DNA from: Epilithonimonas lactis
GTDB lineage: Bacteria > Bacteroidota > Bacteroidia > Flavobacteriales > Weeksellaceae
Assembly: GCF_900110605.1 (NCBI RefSeq)
Contig: NZ_FOFI01000003.1
Span: 186,001-250,000, forward strand
Reading direction: 5' to 3'
Length of the DNA stretch: 64,000 bases
Made by a program: the position numbers and the translations under genes. This document shows, one piece after another, positions 44,379-53,692 of the stretch (the first letter of the stretch is position 1; every line of letters begins with the position of its first letter). A model generated the notes under the pieces. That model was given only the letters and a program-made list of their open reading frames with translations. It did not search any database and had not been told where the DNA came from.

Positions 44379-45689
44379 TCAAAGTGTTCCAGTAGATTTC
44401 AATAAGTTAAAGTATTGATACAGCACATTGATTTCCCCATTCGCAAAGTCTAGTTCTGACTGAAGTTTCTGGTTTTGCGCATCAATCATTTCTGCCTGTA
44501 CCGCCAATTGATTGAGGTACTTTGCTTCAGTGATTTTATAGTTTTCTTCCGCCAGTCTTTTCGCATCATTTAATATATCGGCCTGCTGAATCGCCTCCTG
44601 ATATTTTACATACGAAGCATTGACATTCATATCAATATTCTGTTGGGTCAAAGTCAAAGCGTCATTAGCCTGCATTTTCTGGAATTCGCCCAGCTTTACT
44701 TTTTCTTTGGTTTTATACAGATTATCGATGTTGTAACTTAAAGAAATTCCACCTTGCCAACCGCTCGCATACATATCCAATACAGGATTTCTATTGGTAA
44801 TCGGTCTTTGCAGACTGTAACCACCGAAACCTGAAAGCGTCGGCATTCTGTCTGTTTTAATGATTTCAATATTCTTGTCCGCAACACCGATATTGGTTTG
44901 TGCAGATTTCAATTGTGGATTGCTGTCGTGAGCGAGATTTAAATAATAATCCATCCCAATTCCCGATTCTTTATTTTCTAAATTTTCGACCGGAATAATT
45001 TCGGTGTCGGCAGGCAATCCTAAACCGATATTTAAATTGTAATTGAGGATTTTTCTGTTGTTCGCTAAAGTCAAAATGCTTTGGTCTAGATTTTTAATAG
45101 CCAGTTCCCCACGGATGACTTCATTTCTTGTTACCATTCCCTGTTTGTAGAAATCGTTGATGTTCTTCAAACGTTGCTGAGCCAGTTTTTTATTATTATC
45201 AAAAACCGATTGTTGGTTGATGATTTTATAAACATCCAGATAATTTGAAATCACTAAAAATTTTACATCCTGCTCATTCTTTTCTAAATCCAGTTCAGAA
45301 AGCTGTTCACGAAGTCCGGCCAATTCGATAGATTTATTAACCAATCCACCTTTGAAAATCAGTTGAGTAGCCTGCACACCATACGTACTTCCGTAATGAG
45401 GCATCGGAATCGCGGTTGAGTTGGAAAAATCTTTGTCGATTGCCACCACATTTCCCAAATAAAATTGAGTTGTTGAAGCTGTGATGGAAGGGAGTTTCTG
45501 AAGTTTTGTAATATCAGTCTGTTGTTTGGCAATATTGATATTCTGTGCCGAAACCTTCAATTGGTAGTGGTTCTGAAGCGCCAGTTCGGCAACTTCATTT
45601 GCTGTCATCTGTTTTATTTCTTGTGAAAAAAACAGCGCGGGAAAGATAGCCATCACGAGTGACAGTGCTGTTTTTATGTTTTTTGTCAT
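44379..45689 (-). CDS. TolC family outer-membrane efflux channel
   Basis: The 436-residue protein has a signal peptide (MTKNIKTALSLVMAIFPALF) and two similar halves of long alpha-helices typical of the TolC barrel-tunnel (LQNHYQLKVSAQNINIAKQQ and LAHDSNPQLKSAQTNIGVAD). It is the first gene of the operon that continues with the EmrA- and EmrB-like genes. Its promoter carries a perfect palindrome over the -33 box. Confidence 0.9.
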   Translation of the reverse strand: MTKNIKTALSLVMAIFPALFFSQEIKQMTANEVAELALQNHYQLKVSAQNINIAKQQTDITKLQKLPSITASTTQFYLGNVVAIDKDFSNSTAIPMPHYGSTYGVQATQLIFKGGLVNKSIELAGLREQLSELDLEKNEQDVKFLVISNYLDVYKIINQQSVFDNNKKLAQQRLKNINDFYKQGMVTRNEVIRGELAIKNLDQSILTLANNRKILNYNLNIGLGLPADTEIIPVENLENKESGIGMDYYLNLAHDSNPQLKSAQTNIGVADKNIEIIKTDRMPTLSGFGGYSLQRPITNRNPVLDMYASGWQGGISLSYNIDNLYKTKEKVKLGEFQKMQANDALTLTQQNIDMNVNASYVKYQEAIQQADILNDAKRLAEENYKITEAKYLNQLAVQAEMIDAQNQKLQSELDFANGEINVLYQYFNLLKSTGTL

Positions 45690-45708
45690 TTTACCTTGTT
45701 TAACGAAG

Positions 45709-45739
45709 CAAAGTTACGACGGATGCAATCTCAAACAAA
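45709..45739 (-). promoter_or_regulatory. Promoter of the tolC-emrA-emrB operon
   Basis: On the minus strand TTTG (45739-45736) and TAACTTTG (45716-45709) are separated by 19 bp, a full match to the Bacteroidota TTTG-N19-TAnnTTTG promoter. The -7 box lies 20 bp before the tolC ATG. Confidence 0.75.
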
Positions 45740-45749
45740 TGTTTGAGAT
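45728..45749. promoter_or_regulatory. Palindromic operator over the tolC -33 box
   Basis: Perfect 10-bp arms ATCTCAAACA and TGTTTGAGAT flank AA. The -33 TTTG of the promoter lies inside it, so a bound protein would block RNA polymerase. Its inner 16 bp recur exactly at 53693-53708 and 13 of 16 bp at 53544-53559, upstream of the RND operon. A dyad of this size suits a TetR- or MarR-type repressor; none is encoded in the window. Confidence 0.7.
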
Positions 45750-45777
45750 TTGGAAAAAGATGTTCAAATGTAGTATT

Positions 45778-46623
45778 CTAACTTTCGAACTGATTTCGGT
45801 ACTGTGAAGGACTTACTTCTAAATGTTTTTTAAAAAAGTGGGAAAATGAATACTGGTCGCTGAAACCAAGGATGGTAGAAATCTCTGAAACAGGCTTATT
45901 AGAAGAGTTCAATAACACTTTTGCTTCATTGATTACAATTAAAGCAATAATCTGACTCGCCGACTTTCCTGTAATAGTTTTTACCACTGACGAAAGATGT
46001 CTGGTTGTAATCGACTGTCGTTCGGCGTAGAACTCTACCGTTCTGTCATTATGATGATGAGAAGCCAAATCATTGAGAAAAACGAAAACAATTTCCTCCT
46101 GTCTCGACATCTGATTCATTGAGTTGCTGTCCTCACTGGATATAATTCCTGCCATTTGGTAACAGAAAACCGAGAAAAGGTGCTCCACCATTTCCTTTTT
46201 ATATGTCATCTCTGTCTGAGAATCGAGAATATATTTTAAAAAATTGACACTTTTCCAAACTACATCCATATCATCCTGATGAAAAGGAACGCCCACATTC
46301 ATCTGCTGACGGAAATATCGGTACGTTATTAACCGATTAAATTTCAAAGACAAAGCCGAAATAAATTCCCGTTTGTAAGAAACCATCCTCGACTGAAAAT
46401 CGTCGCTTACAGAAATGAGTTCGTAAACGGTCTGCGGGTCGGTCACCATAAACATATTAGCCGACAGTTCGAGGTCGCTGAAATGCTGTCGCAGTTTGAT
46501 AGAACCGCTTCTGATAAAGATAAAAGCAGGATTATCGGGACGGAAAGGTTTGTCGGCGGAGATTCTTTCAAAGATATTGTGTTGCGTAAAAATCTCAACC
46601 CCGAATTTTTCTAAAGCAGACAT
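45778..46623 (-). CDS. AraC-family transcriptional regulator
   Basis: The 281-residue protein has a C-terminal AraC double HTH (HHNDRTVEFYAERQSITTRH, SEISTILGFSDQYSFSHFFK) and an N-terminal ligand-type domain. It is in the same orientation as the tolC operon, 88 bp before it, and may control it; the perfect palindrome in between is not the usual AraC site. A TAAATTTG box lies at 46628-46635, 4 bp before the start codon, implying a nearly leaderless transcript. Confidence 0.85.
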   Translation of the reverse strand: MSALEKFGVEIFTQHNIFERISADKPFRPDNPAFIFIRSGSIKLRQHFSDLELSANMFMVTDPQTVYELISVSDDFQSRMVSYKREFISALSLKFNRLITYRYFRQQMNVGVPFHQDDMDVVWKSVNFLKYILDSQTEMTYKKEMVEHLFSVFCYQMAGIISSEDSNSMNQMSRQEEIVFVFLNDLASHHHNDRTVEFYAERQSITTRHLSSVVKTITGKSASQIIALIVINEAKVLLNSSNKPVSEISTILGFSDQYSFSHFFKKHLEVSPSQYRNQFES

Positions 46624-46627
46624 AGGG

Positions 46628-46635
46628 CAAATTTA
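46628..46635 (-). promoter_or_regulatory. Candidate -7 box of the AraC gene (TAAATTTG)
   Basis: Full TAnnTTTG match immediately upstream of the ATG at 46623. If used, transcription would begin at or just inside the start codon, so it may be fortuitous. Confidence 0.35.
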
Positions 46636-46718
46636 ACGATTCTAATTTTTAAAAGAAATTAGAGATTAGATTTTAGAAATTAGAGAATTCATTTGTTTTA
46701 ATAAGAAAAGTCAAACAA

Positions 46719-46746
46719 AAAACCTCAGAGAAAATTCCCTGAGGTT
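46719..46746 (-). terminator. Terminator after the AIM24 gene
   Basis: AACCTCAG (46721-46728) and CTGAGGTT (46739-46746) form the stem; the minus strand continues TTTTTTGTTT. It follows the structured element of 46756-46846, giving the order stop, element, terminator. Confidence 0.8.
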
Positions 46747-46755
46747 GTAGTCATT

Positions 46756-46846
46756 CATAGCCCCGATAGTAACGGTTACCCCACAGCAAACCTTGGGAAA
46801 AGCTTTGGCGCGAGGAGTAATAGTGGATAGCGGGATTAAGCTCCTA
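46756..46846 (-). ncRNA. 3'-UTR structured repeat element, copy 5 (after AIM24)
   Basis: Conserved ends CATAGCCCCGATAGTAACGG and GTGGATAGCGGGATTAAGCT; the inner part (TTACCCCACAGCAAACCTTG to GCGCGAGGAGTAA) matches copy 4 closely. It starts 5 bp after the AIM24 stop and lies before that gene's terminator, so it would be part of the message. Confidence 0.65.
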
Positions 46847-46851
46847 AAAAT

Positions 46852-47544
46852 TTATTTTGTTACGATGTAAACTTCCTCGTATGGCTGAATCAACACCCAA
46901 CCGTTGCCGGAAAATTTCATTTGGAATTCTTCGCCACTTCCTCTGCCGATGAGGCTTTTGAGGGAAACGTTGGTTTTAAGTTCTGGTGTCAGGTTTCCGG
47001 ACCACGCGACTGTTGCGTTTGGGTCTGTGAAAACTGGCGCATCTGGCGTTACCAAAAGCGTCAATGGATGGCCGTGCGTGGTGATGGCGATGTGGCCGGT
47101 TCCCGTAAGTTTCACTTGGAAAAGTCCGCCTGCCATTACACCTGCAATGCTTTTCAGCATTTTGATGTCGCTTTTGATGCTTTGGTCGTGCGCCAAAACG
47201 TCGTTTCCGTTGACGGAGATGGATTCATTTTCTAGGTAAAGGATTCTCACTTTTTTGCCGTTGTCTGCAACGTACAATCTGCCGGTTCCTTCGGCTTTCA
47301 TCAGTTTTGTGCCTTCGCCCGAAATTGCTTTTTTGAGAAGGTTGCCCAGTCCGCCGGAAAGCATTCCTTGTCTTTCGAAATTGACGTTTCCAACGTAGCC
47401 GACCATACTTCCGGCCTTGGTCCAAACCGCCTGATTGTTTAGGTTGATTTCCAAAAGTTCTGGTTTCTCCAGCTCGAAATAGTCTTTTTCCTGTGAATTT
47501 TCTTTGGTCTCGTTGACGAAAGCTTCGATTGAAAATTTGCTCAT
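46852..47544 (-). CDS. AIM24 family protein
   Basis: The 230-residue protein has the AIM24 fold pattern AVWTKAGSMVGYVGNVNFER, EGTGRLYVADNGKKVRILYL, LFQVKLTGTGHIAITTHG and GSGEEFQMKFSGNGWVLIQP. Mitochondrial AIM24 affects inner-membrane organisation; the bacterial function is unknown. It lies 116 bp downstream of the RND outer-membrane gene in the same direction and may be part of that transcript. Confidence 0.85.
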   Translation of the reverse strand: MSKFSIEAFVNETKENSQEKDYFELEKPELLEINLNNQAVWTKAGSMVGYVGNVNFERQGMLSGGLGNLLKKAISGEGTKLMKAEGTGRLYVADNGKKVRILYLENESISVNGNDVLAHDQSIKSDIKMLKSIAGVMAGGLFQVKLTGTGHIAITTHGHPLTLLVTPDAPVFTDPNATVAWSGNLTPELKTNVSLKSLIGRGSGEEFQMKFSGNGWVLIQPYEEVYIVTK

Positions 47545-47660
47545 ACTTTATTTTTTTTGGTCTTACCAAACTACTGATTTTTTTGATAGGATTGATATTA
47601 AATAAAGAAAAACCCAACAAAACTGTCAGGTTTTAAATATAATAGGTAAAAATTTGGTCT

Positions 47661-49058
47661 CTAAAATTGTCCGCCACCAAGCGCTCTGTAGAATTCGGTA
47701 ACGGCTTGCAATTGTTGTAATTTGTCATTCACGCCGGAAAGTCTTGCTTGTAATAAGGATTGCTCGGACGTCAACACATTCACGTAATTGGTATTGGATG
47801 AGTAGGTTAATAACTCCTTGTTGTATTCCAACGCTTTTTCCAAAGACTGGATTTGAAGTTGTCTTGTGGTTTCTTTTTCTTTTGCTTTTTGATAAGACAG
47901 TAATGAGTTTGAAACTTCGGAACCAGCCGTTAACAAGGTCTTTTCAAATGTATAATAGGCCTGCATTTTTCGGGCTTCCATTATTCTGACCTGGGCTTTT
48001 CTGGTTCCCATTTGGAAGATATTCTGCGTTACCGTTCCTCCAAGCGTGTAGAACAAAGAATTGGTGAAAAAACTTTCCAAGGTTCTGGATGACAAGCCCA
48101 AAGTTCCTGTGATGCTGATGGTAGGATAAACCTGTGCCATTGCCATATTTTTGTTTTCGAAAGCTTGTCGGAAGGTCAATTCTGCAGCTTGAACATCGGG
48201 ACGGTTTTTCAGTAATGATGCCGGAACGCCGGTTTTCAAATCGGTGTAAACGACTTGGGAATCGATGGAATTTCTCTCGATGGATTGCGGATTGTCATTC
48301 ATCAAAATAGTCAAGGCATTTTCTGTCTGCTGGATTTGCAATTCCAAATCCGGAACGGTCAACTGCGCTGAATAAAGATTGGCCTTGCTCTGCTCCACGT
48401 CTGCTCCAGTCAAATAAGCGGCGTCCATCAAAAGCTCGACAGTTTCCACATCTTTTTTACGGAGTTCGATGGTTTGTTTTGTGATTTCCAATTGTTTATC
48501 CAAAGAAATCAATTGATAATACAAACTGGCGGCCTGAGCAACCATTTGTGTCTGGACAGCACGTTTCGCTGCGTCGGTCTGAAGAAATCCTGCGTACGCT
48601 GAGTTTTTAAGCGCTTTGATTCTTCCCCAAACATCTATTTCCCAACCAGTGGAAATCCCCAATCTGTAAACCAACAAATCAGGCATTACAAAATTACCAC
48701 CTTGCGCTGCGCCACTATTTTTAGTTTCCGTGATAGAAGCAATACCATCTACACTTGGAAGATTTTGAAGTTTGGATTGTTTAAAAACTGCGCTGGCTTC
48801 CTGAATCCTGGTCACGGCTATTTTTAAATCCAGATTGTTCTGAATGGTTTTATTGATAATCCCTTGAAGTTTTTCATCGGTGAAAATCTGCTTCCACTGC
48901 ACATTTGCGACAGACGTGCTGTCGTTGTTGGTTTTTTGTCGGAAGAGATTGTCTTTTCGGCTTTGCTCGACCTCTGGAGTTTTATAAGTATCTGTGACTT
49001 TACAAGAGTAAAAGAAACCAGCGACACCTGCTAATATGATTAGATTTTTTAAATTCAT
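47661..49058 (-). CDS. RND efflux outer-membrane lipoprotein (OprM/NodT family)
   Basis: The 465-residue lipoprotein has a signal ending in FFYSCKVTDTYKTP and the two OEP repeats (QNNLDLKIAVTRIQEASAVF, LLKNRPDVQAAELTFRQAFE). The pattern LLKNRPDVQAAE is characteristic of the NodT/OprM family. It completes the three-part RND pump encoded by the next two genes. Confidence 0.92.
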   Translation of the reverse strand: MNLKNLIILAGVAGFFYSCKVTDTYKTPEVEQSRKDNLFRQKTNNDSTSVANVQWKQIFTDEKLQGIINKTIQNNLDLKIAVTRIQEASAVFKQSKLQNLPSVDGIASITETKNSGAAQGGNFVMPDLLVYRLGISTGWEIDVWGRIKALKNSAYAGFLQTDAAKRAVQTQMVAQAASLYYQLISLDKQLEITKQTIELRKKDVETVELLMDAAYLTGADVEQSKANLYSAQLTVPDLELQIQQTENALTILMNDNPQSIERNSIDSQVVYTDLKTGVPASLLKNRPDVQAAELTFRQAFENKNMAMAQVYPTISITGTLGLSSRTLESFFTNSLFYTLGGTVTQNIFQMGTRKAQVRIMEARKMQAYYTFEKTLLTAGSEVSNSLLSYQKAKEKETTRQLQIQSLEKALEYNKELLTYSSNTNYVNVLTSEQSLLQARLSGVNDKLQQLQAVTEFYRALGGGQF

Positions 49059-49123
49059 CTGTTAGATTTAATTTTAAAGAGGTCATATGGAACGCTATGC
49101 GTTTCATTGTTCTCAACTTTTGG

Positions 49124-52100
49124 TTATTCGCTTAGTTCGCCTTCGTATTTATCAGACACTTTTTTGCTGCTCACTTTCTCTTGCAAATACATAAAGATTG
49201 CAAACAAAATCGGAATAAAAAATACCCCGAATATAGTTCCGAAAAGCATTCCTCCAATCGCTCCAATTCCGATGGATTGGTTACCTACCGCTCCTGCTCC
49301 AGTTGAAATCGCCAATGGAATCAAACCGAAAATGAACGCGAATGAGGTCATCAAAATCGGACGAAGCCTTTGTTTAGCGCCACTGATTGCTGCGTGTGCA
49401 ATGGTATAACCTTTTTTCCTTGCATCTAGGGCAAATTCTACAATTAGAATCGCATTTTTCGCCAAGAGTCCGATTAGCATTATTAATGAAATCTGCGTGT
49501 AGATATTATTAGAACCACCAATCCAGCTGCTGAACATCATTACACCAGCCAAACCAACCGGCAATGACAGCATTACCGCAAAAGGTAAAATATAACTCTC
49601 GTACTGCGCTGCCAAAAGGAAATAAACGAATACACAACACAAGATGAAGATGTAAACCGTTTGTCCTCCCGCGGTAACTTCCTCTCTCGTCAATCCAGAA
49701 AACTCGAAGCCGTAACCTTGAGGTAAAGTTTCCTTCGCCACTCTTTCTACGGTGTTGATTGCGTCTCCAGAAGAGAAACCAGGATTTGGTGTTCCGTTCA
49801 GAGAGATTGCTGTAAATAGATTGAATCGGCCGATTGCCTGCGGTCCGTAAACTCTTTTTGCTGTGATGAATCTGCTCAAAGGAGCCATTTCGCCATTTGC
49901 ATTTCGAACCTGAATCATATTGAAACTTTCCAGATTTTCTCGGTCTTCGAAAGGCGCTTGATAAATCACACGATATTGTTTACCGAAAAGATTGACATTG
50001 GAAGCGTAAACACCACCGTAATAACCTTGCATTGTCGTCAAGATATCATTAACAGAGAATCCTGCGGCTTTCGTTGCGGCAATATCAATATCAATCATAT
50101 ATTGCGGATAGTTCGGATTGAAAGATGTGAACGTTCTTTGAATGTCCGGTTGCTGATTCATTTTATCGATGAAATCATTGGTCACTTTGGTCAAGTCGGC
50201 GATGCTTCCACCTTTCTGGTCCTGAATCTGCATTTCGAAACCGGCGGCATTACCAAAACCTTGCAAAGTTGGTCTTCCGAAGAAGGTCATTTTTGCATCC
50301 TTGATTCCTGCAGTTTCTTTGTACATTCTCGCAACGAAAGATTGAAGGTCGGTGCCTTTATCGGTTCTGTCTTTCCAGTCTTTTAGTTTTACGATGAGCA
50401 TTCCGTTGTTGGAACCACTTCCACTTATCATTCCACGACCAGAAACTTTAAAGATGTGAAGCACTTCCGGTTGTTTTTTGACGATGTTTTCCACCTTTTG
50501 CATCACTTCCTTCGTCCTGTTTTCATTAGAACCGATTGGAAGCGAGATATCCATAAAAATCCCACCCATATCTTCACTTGGAACGAAGGATTTCGGTGTC
50601 GTATTCATTAACCAAACGAAGATTCCAGCGAAAACCGCGAGACCTGCGAAAGCAATCCATTTTTTCTTTAATAAAAATAAAATCCCTCTCGTATATTTCT
50701 TGACCATCGCATCAAAAATGATGTTGAAATTGGTAAAGAATCTTTCGAGGAAATTCTTTTTTTTCTCTTCGTGAGAATGAGGCTTAAGGAAAATCGCACA
50801 TAGAGCCGGACTTAATGTCAATGCATTTACGGCTGATAAGATAATCGAAATCGCCAAGGTCAATCCAAACTGTTTGTAGAAAACCCCGGCCGAACCAGAG
50901 ATAAAACTCACCGGAATGAAAACCGCCGCCATTACCAACGTAATACTGATAATCGCACCACTGATCTCGTCCATCGCAGTTACCGAAGCTCGAAGTGGTG
51001 ATTTTTCGCCGTTTTCAAGTTTACTGTGAACGGCTTCTACGACCACAATCGCATCATCGACCACAATACCTACCGCCAAAATCAAGGCGAATAGCGTCAA
51101 TAGATTAATGGTAAATCCGAAAATACTTAAAAAGAAAAACGTTCCCACAATCGCCACCGGAACCGAAATCGCCGGAATCAAAGTCGAACGCCAATCCTGA
51201 AGGAAAAGGAAAACCACGATGAATACAAGGATAAACGCTTCAAACAATGTGTGAATTACCTTTTCAATGGACGCATCCAAAAAGTCGTTGGCGTTGACTA
51301 GTGCAACATATTTCACACCTTTCGGAAAAGATTCCTGTGCTTTATCAAGAACCGCAATCGATTGGTCGATCACTTCCTGCGCATTGGAACCCGCCGTCTG
51401 CGCCACTGCCATACCGATGGAAGGACTTCCGTCTGTAAAACTGCTTCCTGTATAATCCTGCGCACCGAGTTCTACTCTGGCAACGTCTTTTAACTTTAAA
51501 GTTTGTCCGTTCTCAGTCGCTTTGATGATGATATTGTCAAATTCTGGAAGTTCGGTCAATCTACCTTTATATTTCAAGGTGTATCGGAAACTCTGGTCAC
51601 TTTCGTCACCTAAACTTCCCGGCGCGGCCTCGATATTCTGTTCAGCCAAAAGTGTGCTGATATCGGAAGGAACCAAGCCATAGGAAGCCATCTTGTTTGG
51701 GTCCAGCCAAATTCTTATCGAATAATCCTTGGAGCCGAAAACCGTCACATCACCAACACCCGTTACCCTTTTGATCTGTGGAACGATGTTGATATTGGTG
51801 TAATTTTGAAGGAAGGTCATATCGTAATTCGGGTTCTCACTATAAAGCGAGAAGATCAAAACGTTGGAACTTTGTCTCTTCAAAACCGTAACTCCCGCTT
51901 GCGTCACCTCTCTTGGTAAAAGTGAGTTGGCTCTGGAAACCCTGTTCTGAACGTTTACCGCCGCGATATCTGGGTCAACACCCTGCTTGAAATAAACTGT
52001 CACCGAACCAGAACCGTCATTGGTGGCGGAAGAGGTCATATACGTCATTCCCTCTACCCCATTGATCTGCTCTTCCAGCGGAACAATAACACTTTTGAGA

Positions 52101-52270
52101 ATAACATCGGCGTTTGCACCTTGGTAACTTGTATTCACCACGACCGTTGGCGGTGCAATATCTGGATATTGGGAAACCGGTAAGGTCACAATCCCCAAAA
52201 CACCGAGAATCACGATGATAATGGAAATTACGGTGGATAATACCGGACGTTCTATAAATTTTTTAAACAT
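49124..52270 (-). CDS. RND family multidrug efflux pump, AcrB-type (HAE1)
   Basis: The 1048-residue inner-membrane protein has 12 membrane segments and two large periplasmic loops. It starts MFKKFIERPVLSTVISIIIV, and has the VLPVSQYPDIAPP-type motif (LPVSQYPDIAPPTVVVNTSY), the ILAVGIVVDDAIVVVE segment with the proton-relay aspartates in helix 4, and AAQYESYILPFAVMLSLPVG. This is the HAE1 class that exports hydrophobic and amphiphilic compounds. It lies 99 bp after the adaptor gene and 65 bp before the outer-membrane gene. Confidence 0.95.
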   Translation of the reverse strand: MFKKFIERPVLSTVISIIIVILGVLGIVTLPVSQYPDIAPPTVVVNTSYQGANADVILKSVIVPLEEQINGVEGMTYMTSSATNDGSGSVTVYFKQGVDPDIAAVNVQNRVSRANSLLPREVTQAGVTVLKRQSSNVLIFSLYSENPNYDMTFLQNYTNINIVPQIKRVTGVGDVTVFGSKDYSIRIWLDPNKMASYGLVPSDISTLLAEQNIEAAPGSLGDESDQSFRYTLKYKGRLTELPEFDNIIIKATENGQTLKLKDVARVELGAQDYTGSSFTDGSPSIGMAVAQTAGSNAQEVIDQSIAVLDKAQESFPKGVKYVALVNANDFLDASIEKVIHTLFEAFILVFIVVFLFLQDWRSTLIPAISVPVAIVGTFFFLSIFGFTINLLTLFALILAVGIVVDDAIVVVEAVHSKLENGEKSPLRASVTAMDEISGAIISITLVMAAVFIPVSFISGSAGVFYKQFGLTLAISIILSAVNALTLSPALCAIFLKPHSHEEKKKNFLERFFTNFNIIFDAMVKKYTRGILFLLKKKWIAFAGLAVFAGIFVWLMNTTPKSFVPSEDMGGIFMDISLPIGSNENRTKEVMQKVENIVKKQPEVLHIFKVSGRGMISGSGSNNGMLIVKLKDWKDRTDKGTDLQSFVARMYKETAGIKDAKMTFFGRPTLQGFGNAAGFEMQIQDQKGGSIADLTKVTNDFIDKMNQQPDIQRTFTSFNPNYPQYMIDIDIAATKAAGFSVNDILTTMQGYYGGVYASNVNLFGKQYRVIYQAPFEDRENLESFNMIQVRNANGEMAPLSRFITAKRVYGPQAIGRFNLFTAISLNGTPNPGFSSGDAINTVERVAKETLPQGYGFEFSGLTREEVTAGGQTVYIFILCCVFVYFLLAAQYESYILPFAVMLSLPVGLAGVMMFSSWIGGSNNIYTQISLIMLIGLLAKNAILIVEFALDARKKGYTIAHAAISGAKQRLRPILMTSFAFIFGLIPLAISTGAGAVGNQSIGIGAIGGMLFGTIFGVFFIPILFAIFMYLQEKVSSKKVSDKYEGELSE

Positions 52271-52369
52271 ATTTTTTAGACTAAAAGAAAAAAGAGGAAA
52301 GATAAAAGACTTCCAAAATTAAAAGCTTTCAAATTCTCACTTTAGACATTGATGAAATAATTTGAAAGG

Positions 52370-53518
52370 CTACTTTCTCGCGATCACGTTTTGAAGCGTC
52401 GTTTCCTTTGGGACAACCACGGTTTCATCTTTCAGAAGACCAATGCCTTCTACCACGATCTTATCACCTTGTTTCAATCCTGAAGTCACGGCGTAAGTCA
52501 TTCCGTCTGGAAGATCTTCAACTTTGATCTCGGTAGATTTCACTTTGTTATCAGCGCCGATCAGATAAACCAAAACTTTACCTTGAAGTTCGTACGTCGC
52601 TGCTTGTGGAATGATGATGACATTCTCCATATTGTTCGGCAATTGAACCGTTGCACTGTAACCACTTCGGATCAACCCTTTTGGATTTGGGAAAGTGGCA
52701 CGCATTGAGAACGAACCTGTGTTCGGGTCTACCAATCCGCTGATGGATTCTATTTTACCTTTTTCGTCGTATTTGCTTCCATCGGAAAGAAGCAATTCTA
52801 CCAATGGAGAATTTTTCAATTTTTCCTTAATTGTCGCACCTTCTGCGTGTTTGAAGAATTCCAGCTGTTGTTTTTCATTAATTGAAAAATAAGCGAATAT
52901 TTTTGAAACATTCGAAACCGTAGTTAAAGGTTGTGCTGTAGCTGTGCTGATGTAACTTCCAGCCTTGTACGGTAAAGTCCCAACCACACCACTCACAGGA
53001 CTGTAAAGTTTCGTGTAACCTGCATTCACTTGAGCGTTAGTCAATTGAGCCTGAGTCTCTGCCAATGAGGCTTTCGCAGATTTGAGCGCCAATTCTGCAG
53101 ACTGTAGTTCGTAAGCGGAGATGATCTTTTTGTCAACCAAAGGTTTGGTCTTAGTGACTTGCATTTGTGCGGTCGCAACTGCTGCTCTTGCGCTGTTTAC
53201 TGTTGCCTGTGCTGCTAAAACTGATTGTTCGTACTGAGGATTTCTAATGAGAAAAAGCAATTGTCCTTTGCTGACCTGGCTGCCTTCATCGACGTAGATC
53301 TTTTCTACGAAACCGTCTATTTTCGGACGGATCTCTACATTTTCAATCCCTTCCAGTCTGGCAGGATATTGTGTCAAATTTTCAGCGGGACCACTTTTTG
53401 CAACGATATATTGATATGGTTGAGGCGGTAATTCTTTTTTCTCGTCTTTGTTCTCTGACTTGGAACATGATGTCAAAAGACCTAAAACAACAAAAAAGCT
53501 AAGCGCGATATTCCTCAT
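52370..53518 (-). CDS. RND efflux membrane fusion (periplasmic adaptor) lipoprotein
   Basis: The protein has 382 residues from the ATG at 53518 (MRNIALSFFVVLGLLTSC, a lipoprotein signal); the ATG 32 codons upstream gives no signal and is rejected. The order of domains is lipoyl-like (VEIRPKIDGFVEKIYVDEGS), coiled-coil hairpin (AAQATVNSARAAVATAQMQV), and beta-barrel. It is the first gene of the RND operon and its promoter region holds two copies of the palindromic operator. Confidence 0.93.
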   Translation of the reverse strand: MRNIALSFFVVLGLLTSCSKSENKDEKKELPPQPYQYIVAKSGPAENLTQYPARLEGIENVEIRPKIDGFVEKIYVDEGSQVSKGQLLFLIRNPQYEQSVLAAQATVNSARAAVATAQMQVTKTKPLVDKKIISAYELQSAELALKSAKASLAETQAQLTNAQVNAGYTKLYSPVSGVVGTLPYKAGSYISTATAQPLTTVSNVSKIFAYFSINEKQQLEFFKHAEGATIKEKLKNSPLVELLLSDGSKYDEKGKIESISGLVDPNTGSFSMRATFPNPKGLIRSGYSATVQLPNNMENVIIIPQAATYELQGKVLVYLIGADNKVKSTEIKVEDLPDGMTYAVTSGLKQGDKIVVEGIGLLKDETVVVPKETTLQNVIARK

Positions 53519-53543
53519 AAATACTAATTTTTTAGATGTGTTT

Positions 53544-53564
53544 TCAAACAAACGTTCAAATTTA
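53544..53564. promoter_or_regulatory. RND promoter with degenerate operator
   Basis: TCAAACAAACGTTCAA (53544-53559) matches 13 of 16 positions of the tolC operator. It overlaps CAAATTTA (53557-53564), read TAAATTTG on the minus strand, a TAnnTTTG box about 40 bp before the adaptor ATG. Confidence 0.55.
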
Positions 53565-53692
53565 TTGATTAAATATAAAATACACATTATGTATCCAATA
53601 ATAAAATCTATCAAATATAATCAAGAAAAACTATTATTACTGAAATCCAATCAGTTAAAAAAATATTTTAATGAATATTTAACATAATACAA

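Noticed and set aside
53519-53614. A 32-codon N-terminal extension of the RND adaptor gene
   Set aside because: The extension (MIDFIIGYIMCILYLINKFE) lies in the promoter and operator region, and the lipoprotein signal starts at 53518.
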